Below are positions 35,024 through 43,700 of a stretch of DNA of 64,000 bases, piece by piece. Source of the stretch: an uncultured Ruminiclostridium sp. (GTDB taxonomy: Bacteria > Bacillota > Clostridia > Oscillospirales > Ruminococcaceae); the NCBI GenBank assembly GCA_910588335.1, contig CAJUQV010000001.1, forward strand, positions 1 to 64,000, given 5' to 3'. The notes beneath the pieces are model-generated. The model was not told where the DNA came from. It did not search any database and saw only the letters and a list, made by a program, of their open reading frames with translations. The first letter of the stretch is position 1. Every line of letters starts with the position of its first letter. The position numbers were made by a program, and so were the translations under genes.

Positions 35024-35088
35024 CTAAACAATTTCTCCCCAAATAAAATCTTGTCACACGACGCAGACAAAAACAAACCGGAAAAAAA
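35024..35088. repeat. Direct repeat, copy 1, upstream of a small secreted gene
   Basis: Starts CTAAACAATTTCTCCCC, contains CTTGTCACACGACGCA and ends CCGGAAAAAAA. It recurs at 38077-38157 in the same orientation, directly beside the right end of the IS element. Confidence 0.85.
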
Positions 35089-35452
35089 GAATGAAAAATT
35101 ATGCAAAATGAATATGTTCAGATATTACTGTATGGCATCTACAAAAATGCGCCAAATTTAATGCAAGAAAACAAGCCCGAATCGATAAGGCTTCTTGAAG
35201 AGCACATTAGCAATCCGAAAAATAATTCAACACAGTTCGGCAATTCAAATTTCATATAGCTTCGTTGCAGTCCTTAGCGCATTTTCGTTCGTAAGCTGCC
35301 CGCCTGCGGCTGAGCTTATGGCTCTCGCCCTGTCGGTAATAATGTTTTCAAAACACAAAAACAAAATATACGGATCAATAAAACGGTAAATTTTTTGTAT
35401 AAGATTACTATGCCGACGTTTTTTGGCATTGCTCAAAAACCGTCTGCTCCCG
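35089..35452. other. Gene-poor stretch with a possible ORF remnant
   Basis: A 52-codon frame at 35101-35259 (MQNEYVQILLYGIYKNAPNL, then MQENKPESIRLLEEHISNP) has peptide-like composition but a weak ribosome site and no recognised family. The following 190 bases have no convincing start or frame. I see no repeat or RNA structure here. Confidence 0.35.
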
Positions 35453-36949
35453 CTACTCATTAAGATACGCCGACAGCTTTCTGTCCGCTTCGGCAATAAA
35501 ATCCTCAAGCTCAATCATTCCCTTTGCGTAGCTTTCAAAATCGTCCCGGTAAATTTCCCACGGCACGGTAAAGGATATCCTGCTGTTCGCGTATATATCG
35601 TAAAGGCTCTGAGTGTAAGGATCGCTGTCATAAAAAGCTTTGTCCGCCAACGTAAAGTTGTTTTTCTTATTGGCAAAGCGAGAAACGGTTTTTTCCACGA
35701 AAAGCAGTGTTTCCTCCAAGTGATCCGAATTGGGGTTCACGCAGATAAAGGTGCAGTAAGCGCTGTTTACTCCGTTCACCGTAGGTATGGGCGCGGCTAA
35801 AAGATTATCGTCGCCTATGGAGTTTTTCTGCTCTGTCAGATAGGGCGTCATGGCAAAAAGCGCTTTATCGTAAATCTCTTTATACAGTTCGCTGTCCGGA
35901 CTCCCGTACCCGCCTTTGGCTAAAAGCATATTGTTGTAAAAGGCGTTTAAAACTTTGCTGTTGTTTCTTAATGCCTTGTTGAAATAATTTTCCCTTATTA
36001 TACCCGCAAGACTTCGGAAAGCGTCGGTATCAAAGCTGTCGTTTTCGGAAAGGTAGGAGGTCAGCATTGACCGAACGACGGTGTATACGTCGCTGAAAAA
36101 ATACTCCAGGTAATCGGAAGCCTTATTTATATTGCTTATAAAATCGCTTAAATCGGAAGAGAAGGATATGCCCTTTTCCGCGCAGTTTTTCACGTTGTAT
36201 CTTATGATGGGCACATCAACGGAAACCGGCAGCATCCATATGTCTCCGTCCGCATTGGTTGCCGTCTCCTTTAAGCCGGGGAAGCAGCCGTCCATATATT
36301 CCTTAACTCCCGGTATATCATTCAGCGGATAAAAGCTTCCTTTGCTCTTTATTTCGTTGGCGTAGGTCTCGATTGAACTCATCATGACAATGTCATATGC
36401 CTTATCCAGTGACAAAACGGTTAATGAAAAACCGTTCTGTGAAAGAAGATCGGTTTGTATCTGATATCCGCAGCTGAACAGAGGCGTTTGCATGGTAAGC
36501 TCGGAGGCGGTAATTACTCTTATGGGAGGATCGGCGGTGCTTATATTAACAAAATATTTGTATACTTTGAATTCACCGGAATAATCATAAAGACTTTTTG
36601 CCGACAGTACACAAAGATAATCACCCTCGGAGGAAAACCCTACGGGATATATTTCATCATCAAGCTGTATTATTCCGCTTTTATCGTCCATTCCGCTGAA
36701 TGAAAGGGTCTCACGGTAAGGACTTATGTCACCGCTATGAATAAAGACAAAATCCATATTATCATTTATAATTTCAAAATCGGATATATGGTCAAGCTTA
36801 TTGGTATAGCATATCATGCTGTTCGCCGTGTAATCGTAAAAGCCGTAGCCCTTTCCTTTTTCGTAGATATACACTATAATCCGCCCGTTTCTTTCGGAAA
36901 AACGTATGGGGTAAGGTATATCGCTTTCAGTGATCTCCCCCGTGTTTAA
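35453..36949 (-). pseudogene. Propeller-plus-solute-binding lipoprotein, copy 2, 5' end lost at an IS
   Basis: About 498 residues remain, from LNTGEITESDIPYP to EADRKLSAYLNE, closely matching copy 1 in protein and DNA. The equivalent of its first 195 residues, including signal peptide and lipobox, is absent: the frame runs directly into the left end of the IS at 36950. An open frame continues to 37015 through IS sequence (MFVHAFIILLFPCDC), but that peptide is antisense to the element and is not a credible lipoprotein start. The solute-binding part is intact, so this is a very recent loss. Confidence 0.88.
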
Positions 36950-38076
36950 GGCAATACCGCACAAAGAATTGCAATCACAAGGAAAAAGTAGTATAATAAA
37001 AGCATGAACAAACAAATGACATTATCAATGATAAACGACGAATTGGCGGCAGCCAAAACAAGCAAAAAAGAATTATTAGACAAGATAGAAAAACTCATAC
37101 CATGGAGCAAGTGGATAGGGATAATCAAGCCGATTTATTACAAAGGAGAAGTTGGAAACAAGCCCTATGATCTTGAACTAATGCTGAGAATTATCATACT
37201 ACAAAATTTATATGACCTGTCAGATATGAAGGCAAAGAACGAAGTAATAGACAGCCGAGCTTTTTCCGATTTTTGCGGAGTAGATTCCCCTAATCAGGTC
37301 CCCGAGGGAGATACCATGGGCAGATTCAGAAATATACTTGAAGATAACGGAATACAGGAAAAACTGTTTGACGAGGTATTGAAAATTCTTACTGATAAAG
37401 GTTTGATCCTAAAGCGAGGAACAATAGTAGACTCTACGCTGATAGCCGCTCCGTCTTCTACGAAAAATGCAGAGAAAAAACGTGACCCTGAGGCACGGTC
37501 TGTTAAAAAAGGAAACGGGTGGCACTTTGGCTACAAGGCGCATATCGGCGTAGACAAGGACACGGGGTTAGTACATACAATCAAAGGAACATCCGCCAAT
37601 GAACATGATGTAACGGTTATATCACAGTTTCTTCACGGTGACGAAAAAGAAGTGTACGGAGACAGCGGATATATTGGTGGGTAAAATCGCTCGGAAGCAA
37701 TTATCAGAAACAAGTCCGGAAAGAAAATCAAATACAAAATCAATCGCAAACCTTCTCAAATCAAAAAGTTATCAACAAGTGGACAATATTACGCAAGAAA
37801 AGCAGAGCATATAAAATCCTCGGTTCGTTCAAAGGTTGAACACGTTTTTGCTGTTGTAAAGCAGCAGCTTGGGTATCGACGAACCCGGCATCGAGGTCTT
37901 AAAAAGCAGACCTCAAAACTGAATATTATGTTCGCTTTGGCGAATCTGATTTTGGCTGACAGAAAATTGCTGACGGCTTAATTCGGGTTGCCTGTGAACT
38001 AAATTTATGATATTTATTGCACTTTTTCCGATTTTGGTAGGTATTTTATTTTTTGCCCACATTGTGCGGTGTTGCC
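36950..38076 (+). mobile_element. IS5-family insertion sequence, 1,127 bp
   Basis: Terminal inverted repeats GGCAATACCGCACAA (36950-36964) and the inverse of GGCAACACCGCACAA (38062-38076) match at 14 of 15 positions. It contains one transposase gene with an internal stop. Flanking tetranucleotides are TTAA on the left and CTAA on the right: both fit the YTAR preference I recall for IS5, but they are not a duplicated site. That fits recombination between two copies with loss of the DNA between them. Confidence 0.88.
37004..37981 (+). pseudogene. IS5-family transposase with an in-frame TAA
   Basis: DDE transposase of 325 codons interrupted at 37682-37684 (GYIGG, stop, NRSEAIIRNKSGKK). The frame after the stop is the same, so this is a nonsense change or local scramble rather than a shift. 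The first part carries Asp in IVDSTLIAAPSST and Asp in YGDSGYIG; the last part carries the Glu in RSKVEHVFAVVKQQLGYRRT. Related transposases typically read GYxGAxKR here, so the stop replaces conserved residues. Probably inactive unless suppressed or complemented. Confidence 0.88.
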
Positions 38077-38157
38077 CTAAACAATTTCTCCCCAAATAAA
38101 ATCAAATAAAATCTTGTCACACGACGCATACAAAACAAAAAAATTATCCGGAAAAAA
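38077..38157. repeat. Direct repeat, copy 2, abutting the IS
   Basis: Same sequence as 35024-35088 except that AAATAAAATC is tandemly doubled and a few bases differ near the end. It begins at the first base after the IS. In copy 1 this sequence is the region upstream of the small secreted gene, so a second such gene probably stood here before the IS-linked deletion. Confidence 0.85.
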
Positions 38158-38314
38158 CACAGCAGCATACGTATATTGCAGGCTTTTTTGACTCAAAGAC
38201 CTTTTTTGCGGCAAATACCGGGCAAGATTTCATTCCGGGAGCAATATATAAAAAACGCTTAACTTATTTTCACTGAAATTTCACAAAAATTTCATAAATA
38301 ACACAAATAAAAGC

Positions 38315-38341
38315 TAAAGATTTTTCTTCCGCTGCCGATAT
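38315..38341 (+). promoter_or_regulatory. Sigma-28 (SigD/FliA) promoter of the flgM operon
   Basis: TAAA (38315-38318), 15 bases, GCCGATAT (38334-38341): an exact match to the flagellar sigma-28 consensus, about 150 bases before flgM. It makes the operon a late flagellar unit under the control of the anti-sigma factor it encodes. Confidence 0.85.
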
Positions 38342-38382
38342 TATAAGTGAGATAAAAATGCGTAAATTTATGAAAAAACAAA

Positions 38383-38448
38383 GTCCGGGCTTAAAGCGAG
38401 TCTTTCGGTGAAAGACTCCGCAGCGCTATCCCCAAATGTAAACCGGAC
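38383..38448 (+). promoter_or_regulatory. Structured 5' leader of flgM
   Basis: GTCCGG (38383-38388) can close on CCGGAC (38443-38448), enclosing a strong hairpin GAGTCTTTC-GGT-GAAAGACTC (38398-38418). A 17-codon reading frame, MRKFMKKQSPGLKRVFR, starts at 38358 and ends inside the hairpin. It does not match the c-di-GMP riboswitch motifs I know. A regulatory role is inference. Confidence 0.4.
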
Positions 38449-38493
38449 GAAAAAAACAAGCCCACCCATAACAGCACAGAAAGGGTTGATTTT

Positions 38494-38775
38494 ATGGAGA
38501 TAAAGAATTTAAGACCTAACGCGAGCGCTATACGCTCCTACGAAAAGTTCGCGGGCGTCTCCGCAGGCAAAAAAACGGCGGAAAAGACCCCCGTCAATAC
38601 CGATAAGGTGGACTTTGATTTTGCGGGAGCATTGGCTGCCGCCAAAGCAAATACCGCTTCCGCCATAGAAGCGGAGGCGAACACAACAAGAATTGAACAG
38701 CTCCGGGCCGCTTACGGCGGGGACAATTGCCCCGTCAGCTCCGAAATTATCGCAATGGCTGTTCTCGGTCAGTAA
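38494..38775 (+). CDS. flgM: Anti-sigma-28 factor FlgM
   Basis: 93 residues. FlgM holds sigma-28 inactive until the hook is complete and FlgM is exported. The N-terminus is short and disordered; the helical C-terminal sigma-binding part is visible as TTRIEQLRAAYGGDNCPVSSEIIAMAVLG, with the conserved RIEQLRxAY and G-x-Y/C-x-V-S-S-E-x-I-A spacing. First gene of the operon behind a sigma-28 promoter. The order flgM-flgN-flgK-flgL supports the call. Confidence 0.88.
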   Translation: MEIKNLRPNASAIRSYEKFAGVSAGKKTAEKTPVNTDKVDFDFAGALAAAKANTASAIEAEANTTRIEQLRAAYGGDNCPVSSEIIAMAVLGQ

Positions 38776-38787
38776 GGAGGCTGTTAT

Positions 38788-39270
38788 ATGACTGTTCATA
38801 CCGCCGACGTTATTATAAGATTCCTCGATCAGTACAATACCCACTTTGAAAAGCTGGCGGATTTCCTTTTGGAAAAACAGAATCATATTCTCAAAGACGA
38901 TCTTAACTGGCTTGAAGAGGCTTTGGTCGATGAACAAAGCTATATTATGAAAAGCAATTCCCTGGAAGACAAAAGGCTGGCGCTTTTTGAACAAGCGGGG
39001 ATAAAAGGCGTGAAGCTGGCTGATCTTCCCGATTTTTTTCCGGAAGATTACGTACCGGCTCTTGATTTACAAAGCGACAGGCTCAACAAATCTATTGCCA
39101 AAATAAAAAGAATAAACGAGATTTCAAATGACTTGGTAGAGAGAAAATTAAAGGTGCAGGCAAAGCTTCTCGGCGTTAACGATCTTACGGGAATAGGCGC
39201 CTATTCGGGCGACGCGCGCTTTGTAAAGGGCGGCGGAGGCTCCGGCGGCGATATTATCGGAAGCGTATGA
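38788..39270 (+). CDS. flgN: FlgN-family flagellar chaperone
   Basis: 160-residue helical protein between flgM and flgK, the usual place for the export chaperone of the hook-junction proteins FlgK and FlgL. FEKLADFLLEKQNHILKDDL and LEEALVDEQSYIMKSNSLED form the long coiled-coil helices; the tail is Gly-rich (KGGGGSGGDIIG). No membrane segment. Assignment rests on helical pattern and position. Confidence 0.85.
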   Translation: MTVHTADVIIRFLDQYNTHFEKLADFLLEKQNHILKDDLNWLEEALVDEQSYIMKSNSLEDKRLALFEQAGIKGVKLADLPDFFPEDYVPALDLQSDRLNKSIAKIKRINEISNDLVERKLKVQAKLLGVNDLTGIGAYSGDARFVKGGGGSGGDIIGSV

Positions 39271-39328
39271 CCGAGAATTGCGGAATTTGAATTTTATGTG
39301 TTTTCATATTTCTTAGGAGGATCAATTT

Positions 39329-40930
39329 ATGCGTTCTACTTTTATAGGCTATGAGGTTTCAAAGCGCACTATCCAGATTTCACAGAAGGCGCTGGACGTT
39401 ACCAACCACAACCTGTCCAATATCAACACCGACGGGTACAGCAGACAGCGTGTGGACTTAAACTCCAGCTATATCCCAATGACGGGCAAATACGGCTCGA
39501 AGCTCGCTAAGCTTTCCCTTTCGGGTCAGGGCGTAAACGCCTTCGGAGTAAGTCAGATAAGAGACAAATACGTCGACAAGCGTTACAGAGAATTTACCGC
39601 TTACGTTGCGGAATTTGACGTAAAACAGTCGGTGCTTTCCGAAGCCGAACAGATCCTCAGCGATATTAACAACACAGGACTTGTAAAAAACCTTGACGAT
39701 CTTAAGGAAGCCCTGTCAAAATACGCCGCCGATTCTCCCTACAACAAGGAGCTGGCAAGCATCGTAAGAAACGAAGCCTACTCGGTAACACAGACTCTTA
39801 AAAGCTATGCTACGGAGCTTAACAATTTAAAAAACGAAAACATAATCGATCTTCAGGATTCTGTTTCCGAAATAAACACTCTTATTGATAAAATCGCCAT
39901 GTACAACGGCGTTATAACCGGTGAATACAACATTACCGCCGCCGACAAGATCTATTACGGCGAATCGGTTATCGGATCCTACGGCCCCAACGAGCTTCTG
40001 GATCAGCGCAATCAGCTTATTGACGAGCTTTCTTACTACGGAAACATAAAGGTTTACGACAACAACGACGGCTCCGTAAGGATAGAAATGGGCGGAACCA
40101 CTATCGTAAACGGTACAAAGAACGAGCATGTTATAATGAAGGATTACGACAAATACAATGCGGCGGTGCTTATGTTTACAAACGGCGAATCCGTAAACAA
40201 TTGCCTTACCGGCGACCTTAAAGCAAGGATAGATATGCTCAACGGAAACGGCACCTATGCTTCCTTCTACCAGAATACGGAGTATGGTATTCCCTACTAT
40301 CTGTCCACTCTTGACGCTTTTGCCAATTCCTTCGCCGGACTTATGAACGAACTTTGCGGAAAATACACGTATACCGATAAAGACGGAAATCAAGTGACGG
40401 GCGTTGATCTTTCGAGAGTTATGTTTTCGGGCGAAAAGATATACGATGAAGACGGAAATGTTATCGGTACGGAACCTATCACTGCTTCAAATATCAGGAT
40501 TTCCGACGAGTGGATGGAAGACGCCACAATGATAGGAAAGACTCCCGTTTATGATGAAAAGGAAGATACTTTCAAATGGGAGCTTTCATTGGACGGCAAC
40601 CAGGTTAATACCATCTATCTCGGACTCGACAACGAAATCACAGTGGGCAGAGCAGGAGAGTTTAAGGGATCCATTTATGACTACTGCCTGTTTGTTGACG
40701 ACCGCATTGCGGAAAATATCAGCTATTATCAGGAGCAGTACGAACTCCATTCCGACAATGCCAACGCCATACTTGACGTAAGGCAAAGCATTTCGGGCGT
40801 ATCGGAAACCGAAGAAGGCATAAATATGATGAATTACCAAAAATGGTTTAACGCCAACTCCCGTATGCTGACCACAATGGACGAATGTGTGGACAGACTT
40901 ATAAACAATACGGGTCTGGCGGGAAGATAA
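39329..40930 (+). CDS. flgK: Flagellar hook-associated protein 1 FlgK
   Basis: 533 residues, forms the first hook-filament junction ring. N-terminal rod/hook helix with ALDVTNHNLSNINTDGYSRQ and C-terminal helix EEGINMMNYQKWFNANSRML followed by TTMDECVDRLINNTG, the two D0 segments that pack together. The middle (about 190-450) is the variable beta domain. Ribosome site TTAGGAGGATC. Exported by the flagellar type III apparatus. Confidence 0.96.
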   Translation: MRSTFIGYEVSKRTIQISQKALDVTNHNLSNINTDGYSRQRVDLNSSYIPMTGKYGSKLAKLSLSGQGVNAFGVSQIRDKYVDKRYREFTAYVAEFDVKQSVLSEAEQILSDINNTGLVKNLDDLKEALSKYAADSPYNKELASIVRNEAYSVTQTLKSYATELNNLKNENIIDLQDSVSEINTLIDKIAMYNGVITGEYNITAADKIYYGESVIGSYGPNELLDQRNQLIDELSYYGNIKVYDNNDGSVRIEMGGTTIVNGTKNEHVIMKDYDKYNAAVLMFTNGESVNNCLTGDLKARIDMLNGNGTYASFYQNTEYGIPYYLSTLDAFANSFAGLMNELCGKYTYTDKDGNQVTGVDLSRVMFSGEKIYDEDGNVIGTEPITASNIRISDEWMEDATMIGKTPVYDEKEDTFKWELSLDGNQVNTIYLGLDNEITVGRAGEFKGSIYDYCLFVDDRIAENISYYQEQYELHSDNANAILDVRQSISGVSETEEGINMMNYQKWFNANSRMLTTMDECVDRLINNTGLAGR

Positions 40931-40987
40931 TCGGCAGATAAATTAAATTTAATCAATGCTTATAAACGCTGAAAGGAAAAATAAATT

Positions 40988-42304
40988 ATGAGAATAGCCA
41001 ACGCAACCATTACCCGCAACTACGTTAAGAATCTTGAGACAAACTATTCCCTCAAATACAAGTCCGAACAAAAGTTATCTTCTTACCGCCAGTTTATGCA
41101 GGCCAGCGAGTGCCCCGCACAGGCAGCGTCCGCTATGAGAGTAAGAAAAGCAATAGCTAATCTTAACAATTATCAGGAGAATCTTAAGACGGCCGACACA
41201 ATTTACGCATCCGCCGAATCCTCAATAATGGCAATATCCGAGATTATCCAGACCACCTATGAGAAATGTATTGAAGCGGCTAACGGCACCAACAACGACT
41301 CTCACACTCACGCCCCGGATCAGCTCGAAATGATTGCTACAGGCGTTGAGGAATACGCCGACGAGATCACGCGTCTGATGAACCTTACCGTTGCGGACAG
41401 AAGGATATTCGGCGGCGTCAACAATGATGAAAAGGCGTTTGCGATACAAAAGAACGCGGCGGGAGCCACTGTCACTTACAACGGAGTACCCGTAGATACT
41501 TACAGCGATCCCAATATGTTCCCTCAAGGATTTTCTTCTTATTGCGATATCGGACTCGGAATGACCCTCGGAGCCGACGGAAGAATTGACGAACAGTCGG
41601 CGCTTAAAATTACCTTTAACGGCGTTGAGGCCACAGGCTGCGGAAAACAACCCACCACCGCTTTTATTGACCTTGAAGAGATTCAAGACGGAGTTGAATA
41701 TTCCTTTGAGATGGCAATAGGCAACGACGGTGACAAAATACAGAAATACAACATCACCTTTAAGGGCGGCAAGGACGCTGCGGAAAGCAGAGCCAACATA
41801 AACGCCGAACTTGCCAAAATAGACGATCTCAAAGGCAAGGTAACTCTTTACGAGCATGGTACCATTGTAAACGGCTTTAACGGTAAGCAGGTAAAAATTA
41901 CCGATACCAGCGACGTTGCCGCAAACGGCGGAAACGCTCTTTCAGTCGAAAATCAGGGTAAGGCGTACTCCAATAACATTATCCAGAGTATACTTGACGC
42001 CGCCCAGATCATAAGGACAGGCGACGGCGCCGAGATAGCGCGGTATGCCGACCATATTTACTCGCTTCAGACCAAGGTTTCCCTTACCCTCGCGGATATA
42101 GGAAACAGCACGAAGTTTATTGAATTTAACCAGGAACGTATTACCAATAACCTTGAAACTCTTACGGGACGTCAGAACGACCTTGAGTCCACAGACTTTC
42201 CCTCCGAAACGACAACATGGAAAATGTTGGGAAGCATTTATTCCGCTACTCTTCAGATGAGCGGTTCAGTCATTCCTCAGTCGATATTCCAGTTTATAAG
42301 CTGA
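40988..42304 (+). CDS. flgL: Flagellar hook-associated protein 3 FlgL
   Basis: 438 residues, the second junction protein. N-terminus MRIANATITRNYVKNLETNY and a flagellin-like helix (KLSSYRQFMQASECPAQAAS); AVADRRIFGGVN-type loop present as LTVADRRIFGGVNNDEKAF. C-terminal helical return ALQTKVSLTLADIGNST-like region then ESTDFPSETTTWKMLGSIYS. Longer than the roughly 300-residue B. subtilis protein because of a beta insertion at about 150-330. Confidence 0.92.
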   Translation: MRIANATITRNYVKNLETNYSLKYKSEQKLSSYRQFMQASECPAQAASAMRVRKAIANLNNYQENLKTADTIYASAESSIMAISEIIQTTYEKCIEAANGTNNDSHTHAPDQLEMIATGVEEYADEITRLMNLTVADRRIFGGVNNDEKAFAIQKNAAGATVTYNGVPVDTYSDPNMFPQGFSSYCDIGLGMTLGADGRIDEQSALKITFNGVEATGCGKQPTTAFIDLEEIQDGVEYSFEMAIGNDGDKIQKYNITFKGGKDAAESRANINAELAKIDDLKGKVTLYEHGTIVNGFNGKQVKITDTSDVAANGGNALSVENQGKAYSNNIIQSILDAAQIIRTGDGAEIARYADHIYSLQTKVSLTLADIGNSTKFIEFNQERITNNLETLTGRQNDLESTDFPSETTTWKMLGSIYSATLQMSGSVIPQSIFQFIS

Positions 42305-42375
42305 CGATAAGAAAAAACAGTCATTCGACTCAGGATATTTAATGTTAATAAAAATTAAAAAGGGGGCGTAATATT

Positions 42376-42981
42376 ATGGTAAGCTTCAACTTGCTGAGCT
42401 ACAACATACAAGACACCATAATGAATACCACCATAAAGCACCCCCGAATGGTCAATCCGGGAACGGAACAAACGTTTATCCGTCAGGATACCGATTTGGG
42501 CGGTCTGGAAGTACACACCACCAAAGGGATTATCGAAGTAGATACCACTGCGTGCAGGGAAAGCATGGGGCTGGGTGAGTTGAAAGACTATACTTTGGTG
42601 AAAATGTATGCTGATAAAGGCTATCAGGTGGCGGACGAAGCCACAAGACGGATAGTACAGCAGGGAGATATGGTTGAAATGAACCGTACTCCTCCCTCCG
42701 AGATAAAAAAACAGGAATTTTTGCAGAAAAACGAACCCGTGGACGCCAATATTGCCTTTTACCCCGAAGTGGCTCCCGAATTGACACTGCGCAAGGGCGA
42801 AACCGACATAACCCAACACCCCACAGAAGTCAATATAGACTGGGAAAACACGCAGATAGTGCCTTATCGGCTTGACAGGGGCACGGTAAACTTCGACATT
42901 GTGCAAAAAGCATATATTGACATAACCTATCTGGGAGAACCCATGTTCTTCCCCGATCCGGAATTTCAGGCTTGGGCGTAA
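42376..42981 (+). CDS. DUF6470 protein (YviE position)
   Basis: 201 residues. It occupies the slot of B. subtilis yviE, between flgL and fliW, and has the pattern I associate with DUF6470 (KGIIEVDTTACRESMGLGEL, then VNIDWENTQIVPYRLDRGTV). No signal peptide. Function not established; conserved position suggests a role in filament assembly or its control. The start follows AAAGGGGGCG. Confidence 0.75.
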   Translation: MVSFNLLSYNIQDTIMNTTIKHPRMVNPGTEQTFIRQDTDLGGLEVHTTKGIIEVDTTACRESMGLGELKDYTLVKMYADKGYQVADEATRRIVQQGDMVEMNRTPPSEIKKQEFLQKNEPVDANIAFYPEVAPELTLRKGETDITQHPTEVNIDWENTQIVPYRLDRGTVNFDIVQKAYIDITYLGEPMFFPDPEFQAWA

Positions 42982-43013
42982 CAAACGGTAAATAGCTGCA
43001 GGAAGGTGTATAA

Positions 43014-43463
43014 ATGAAAATAGAAACAAGAGATTTCGGAACCATGGAGATAAGCGAGGAACAGATCCTTGAATTTCCCAACGGAATATACGCCTTTGAG
43101 GACGCGAAAAGATTTGCGCTCATAGAGCTTGAAAAGGGGCATTATCCCGCCTGGCTCCAGTGTATAGACGATATTCGCCCCTGTTTTATCGTGTTCGATC
43201 CGTGGCTTATCTGCAAAGATTATGAAATCACTTTGAACAGCGGTGAAAAGGCAATGCTTGAAGTCAGTGAAAAAACCAATCTTCAGGTTTTATGCATAGC
43301 CCGCGTTCCCGAAGATTATAAAGAGACCACCGTTAACCTTAAATCACCCATTGTTATAAATATGGACACGAAAAAAGCGGCTCAGGTGATTCTTCCCAAG
43401 AATTATCCCTACCGTCAGCCCATATTCAAAAATAATATAAACGAAACCGAAAAGGAGGGCTGA
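43014..43463 (+). CDS. fliW: Flagellar assembly factor FliW
   Basis: 149 residues. FliW binds flagellin and, when free, sequesters CsrA, forming the partner-switch that matches flagellin translation to export. Conserved blocks: ILEFPNGIYAFEDAKRFALI, PAWLQCIDDIRPCFIVFDPW and VNLKSPIVINMDTKKAAQVI. It is followed one base later by csrA, so the two antagonists are made together. Confidence 0.95.
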   Translation: MKIETRDFGTMEISEEQILEFPNGIYAFEDAKRFALIELEKGHYPAWLQCIDDIRPCFIVFDPWLICKDYEITLNSGEKAMLEVSEKTNLQVLCIARVPEDYKETTVNLKSPIVINMDTKKAAQVILPKNYPYRQPIFKNNINETEKEG

Positions 43464-43464
43464 T

Positions 43465-43695
43465 ATGTTAGTTGTGACAAGAAAAATCGAAGAAAGCGTT
43501 ATTATTGCCGACAACATAGAGGTCACAATTCTTGAGGTTTCAAAAGATCGGGTAAAGATCGGTATTTCCGCTCCGAAGGATGTAAAAATAATCCGAAACG
43601 AGCTTCTAGATACACAAAATATAAACGAGGACTCTTCAAGAGAGATTTCCAAGGAAACCTTAGAGAGCCTGTTCAAATTCAAAAAGGAGGACTAA
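43465..43695 (+). CDS. csrA: Carbon storage regulator CsrA
   Basis: 76 residues. RNA-binding dimer that represses flagellin translation in Firmicutes. MLVVTRKIEESVIIADNIEV, VSKDRVKIGISAPKDVKIIR and NELLDTQN are the canonical strands and RNA-contact positions. The tail (to residue 76) is a typical Firmicute extension. The flagellin target gene is not in this window. Confidence 0.96.
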   Translation: MLVVTRKIEESVIIADNIEVTILEVSKDRVKIGISAPKDVKIIRNELLDTQNINEDSSREISKETLESLFKFKKED

Positions 43696-43700
43696 TCACC

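Noticed and set aside
35245..35514. 89-codon minus-strand frame
   Set aside because: It overlaps the 3' end of the truncated lipoprotein gene and has no supporting signal.
36946..37015. New signal-peptide-like start for the truncated lipoprotein inside the IS
   Set aside because: The hydrophobic stretch with a Cys arises from antisense IS sequence and has no basic N-region or ribosome site, so it is unlikely to export the protein.
37660..37700. Programmed frameshift in the transposase
   Set aside because: The downstream frame is the same as the upstream one; the interruption is an in-frame TAA, not a slip.
38383..38448. c-di-GMP riboswitch before flgM
   Set aside because: The conserved GEMM core sequences are not present; only a generic hairpin is seen.
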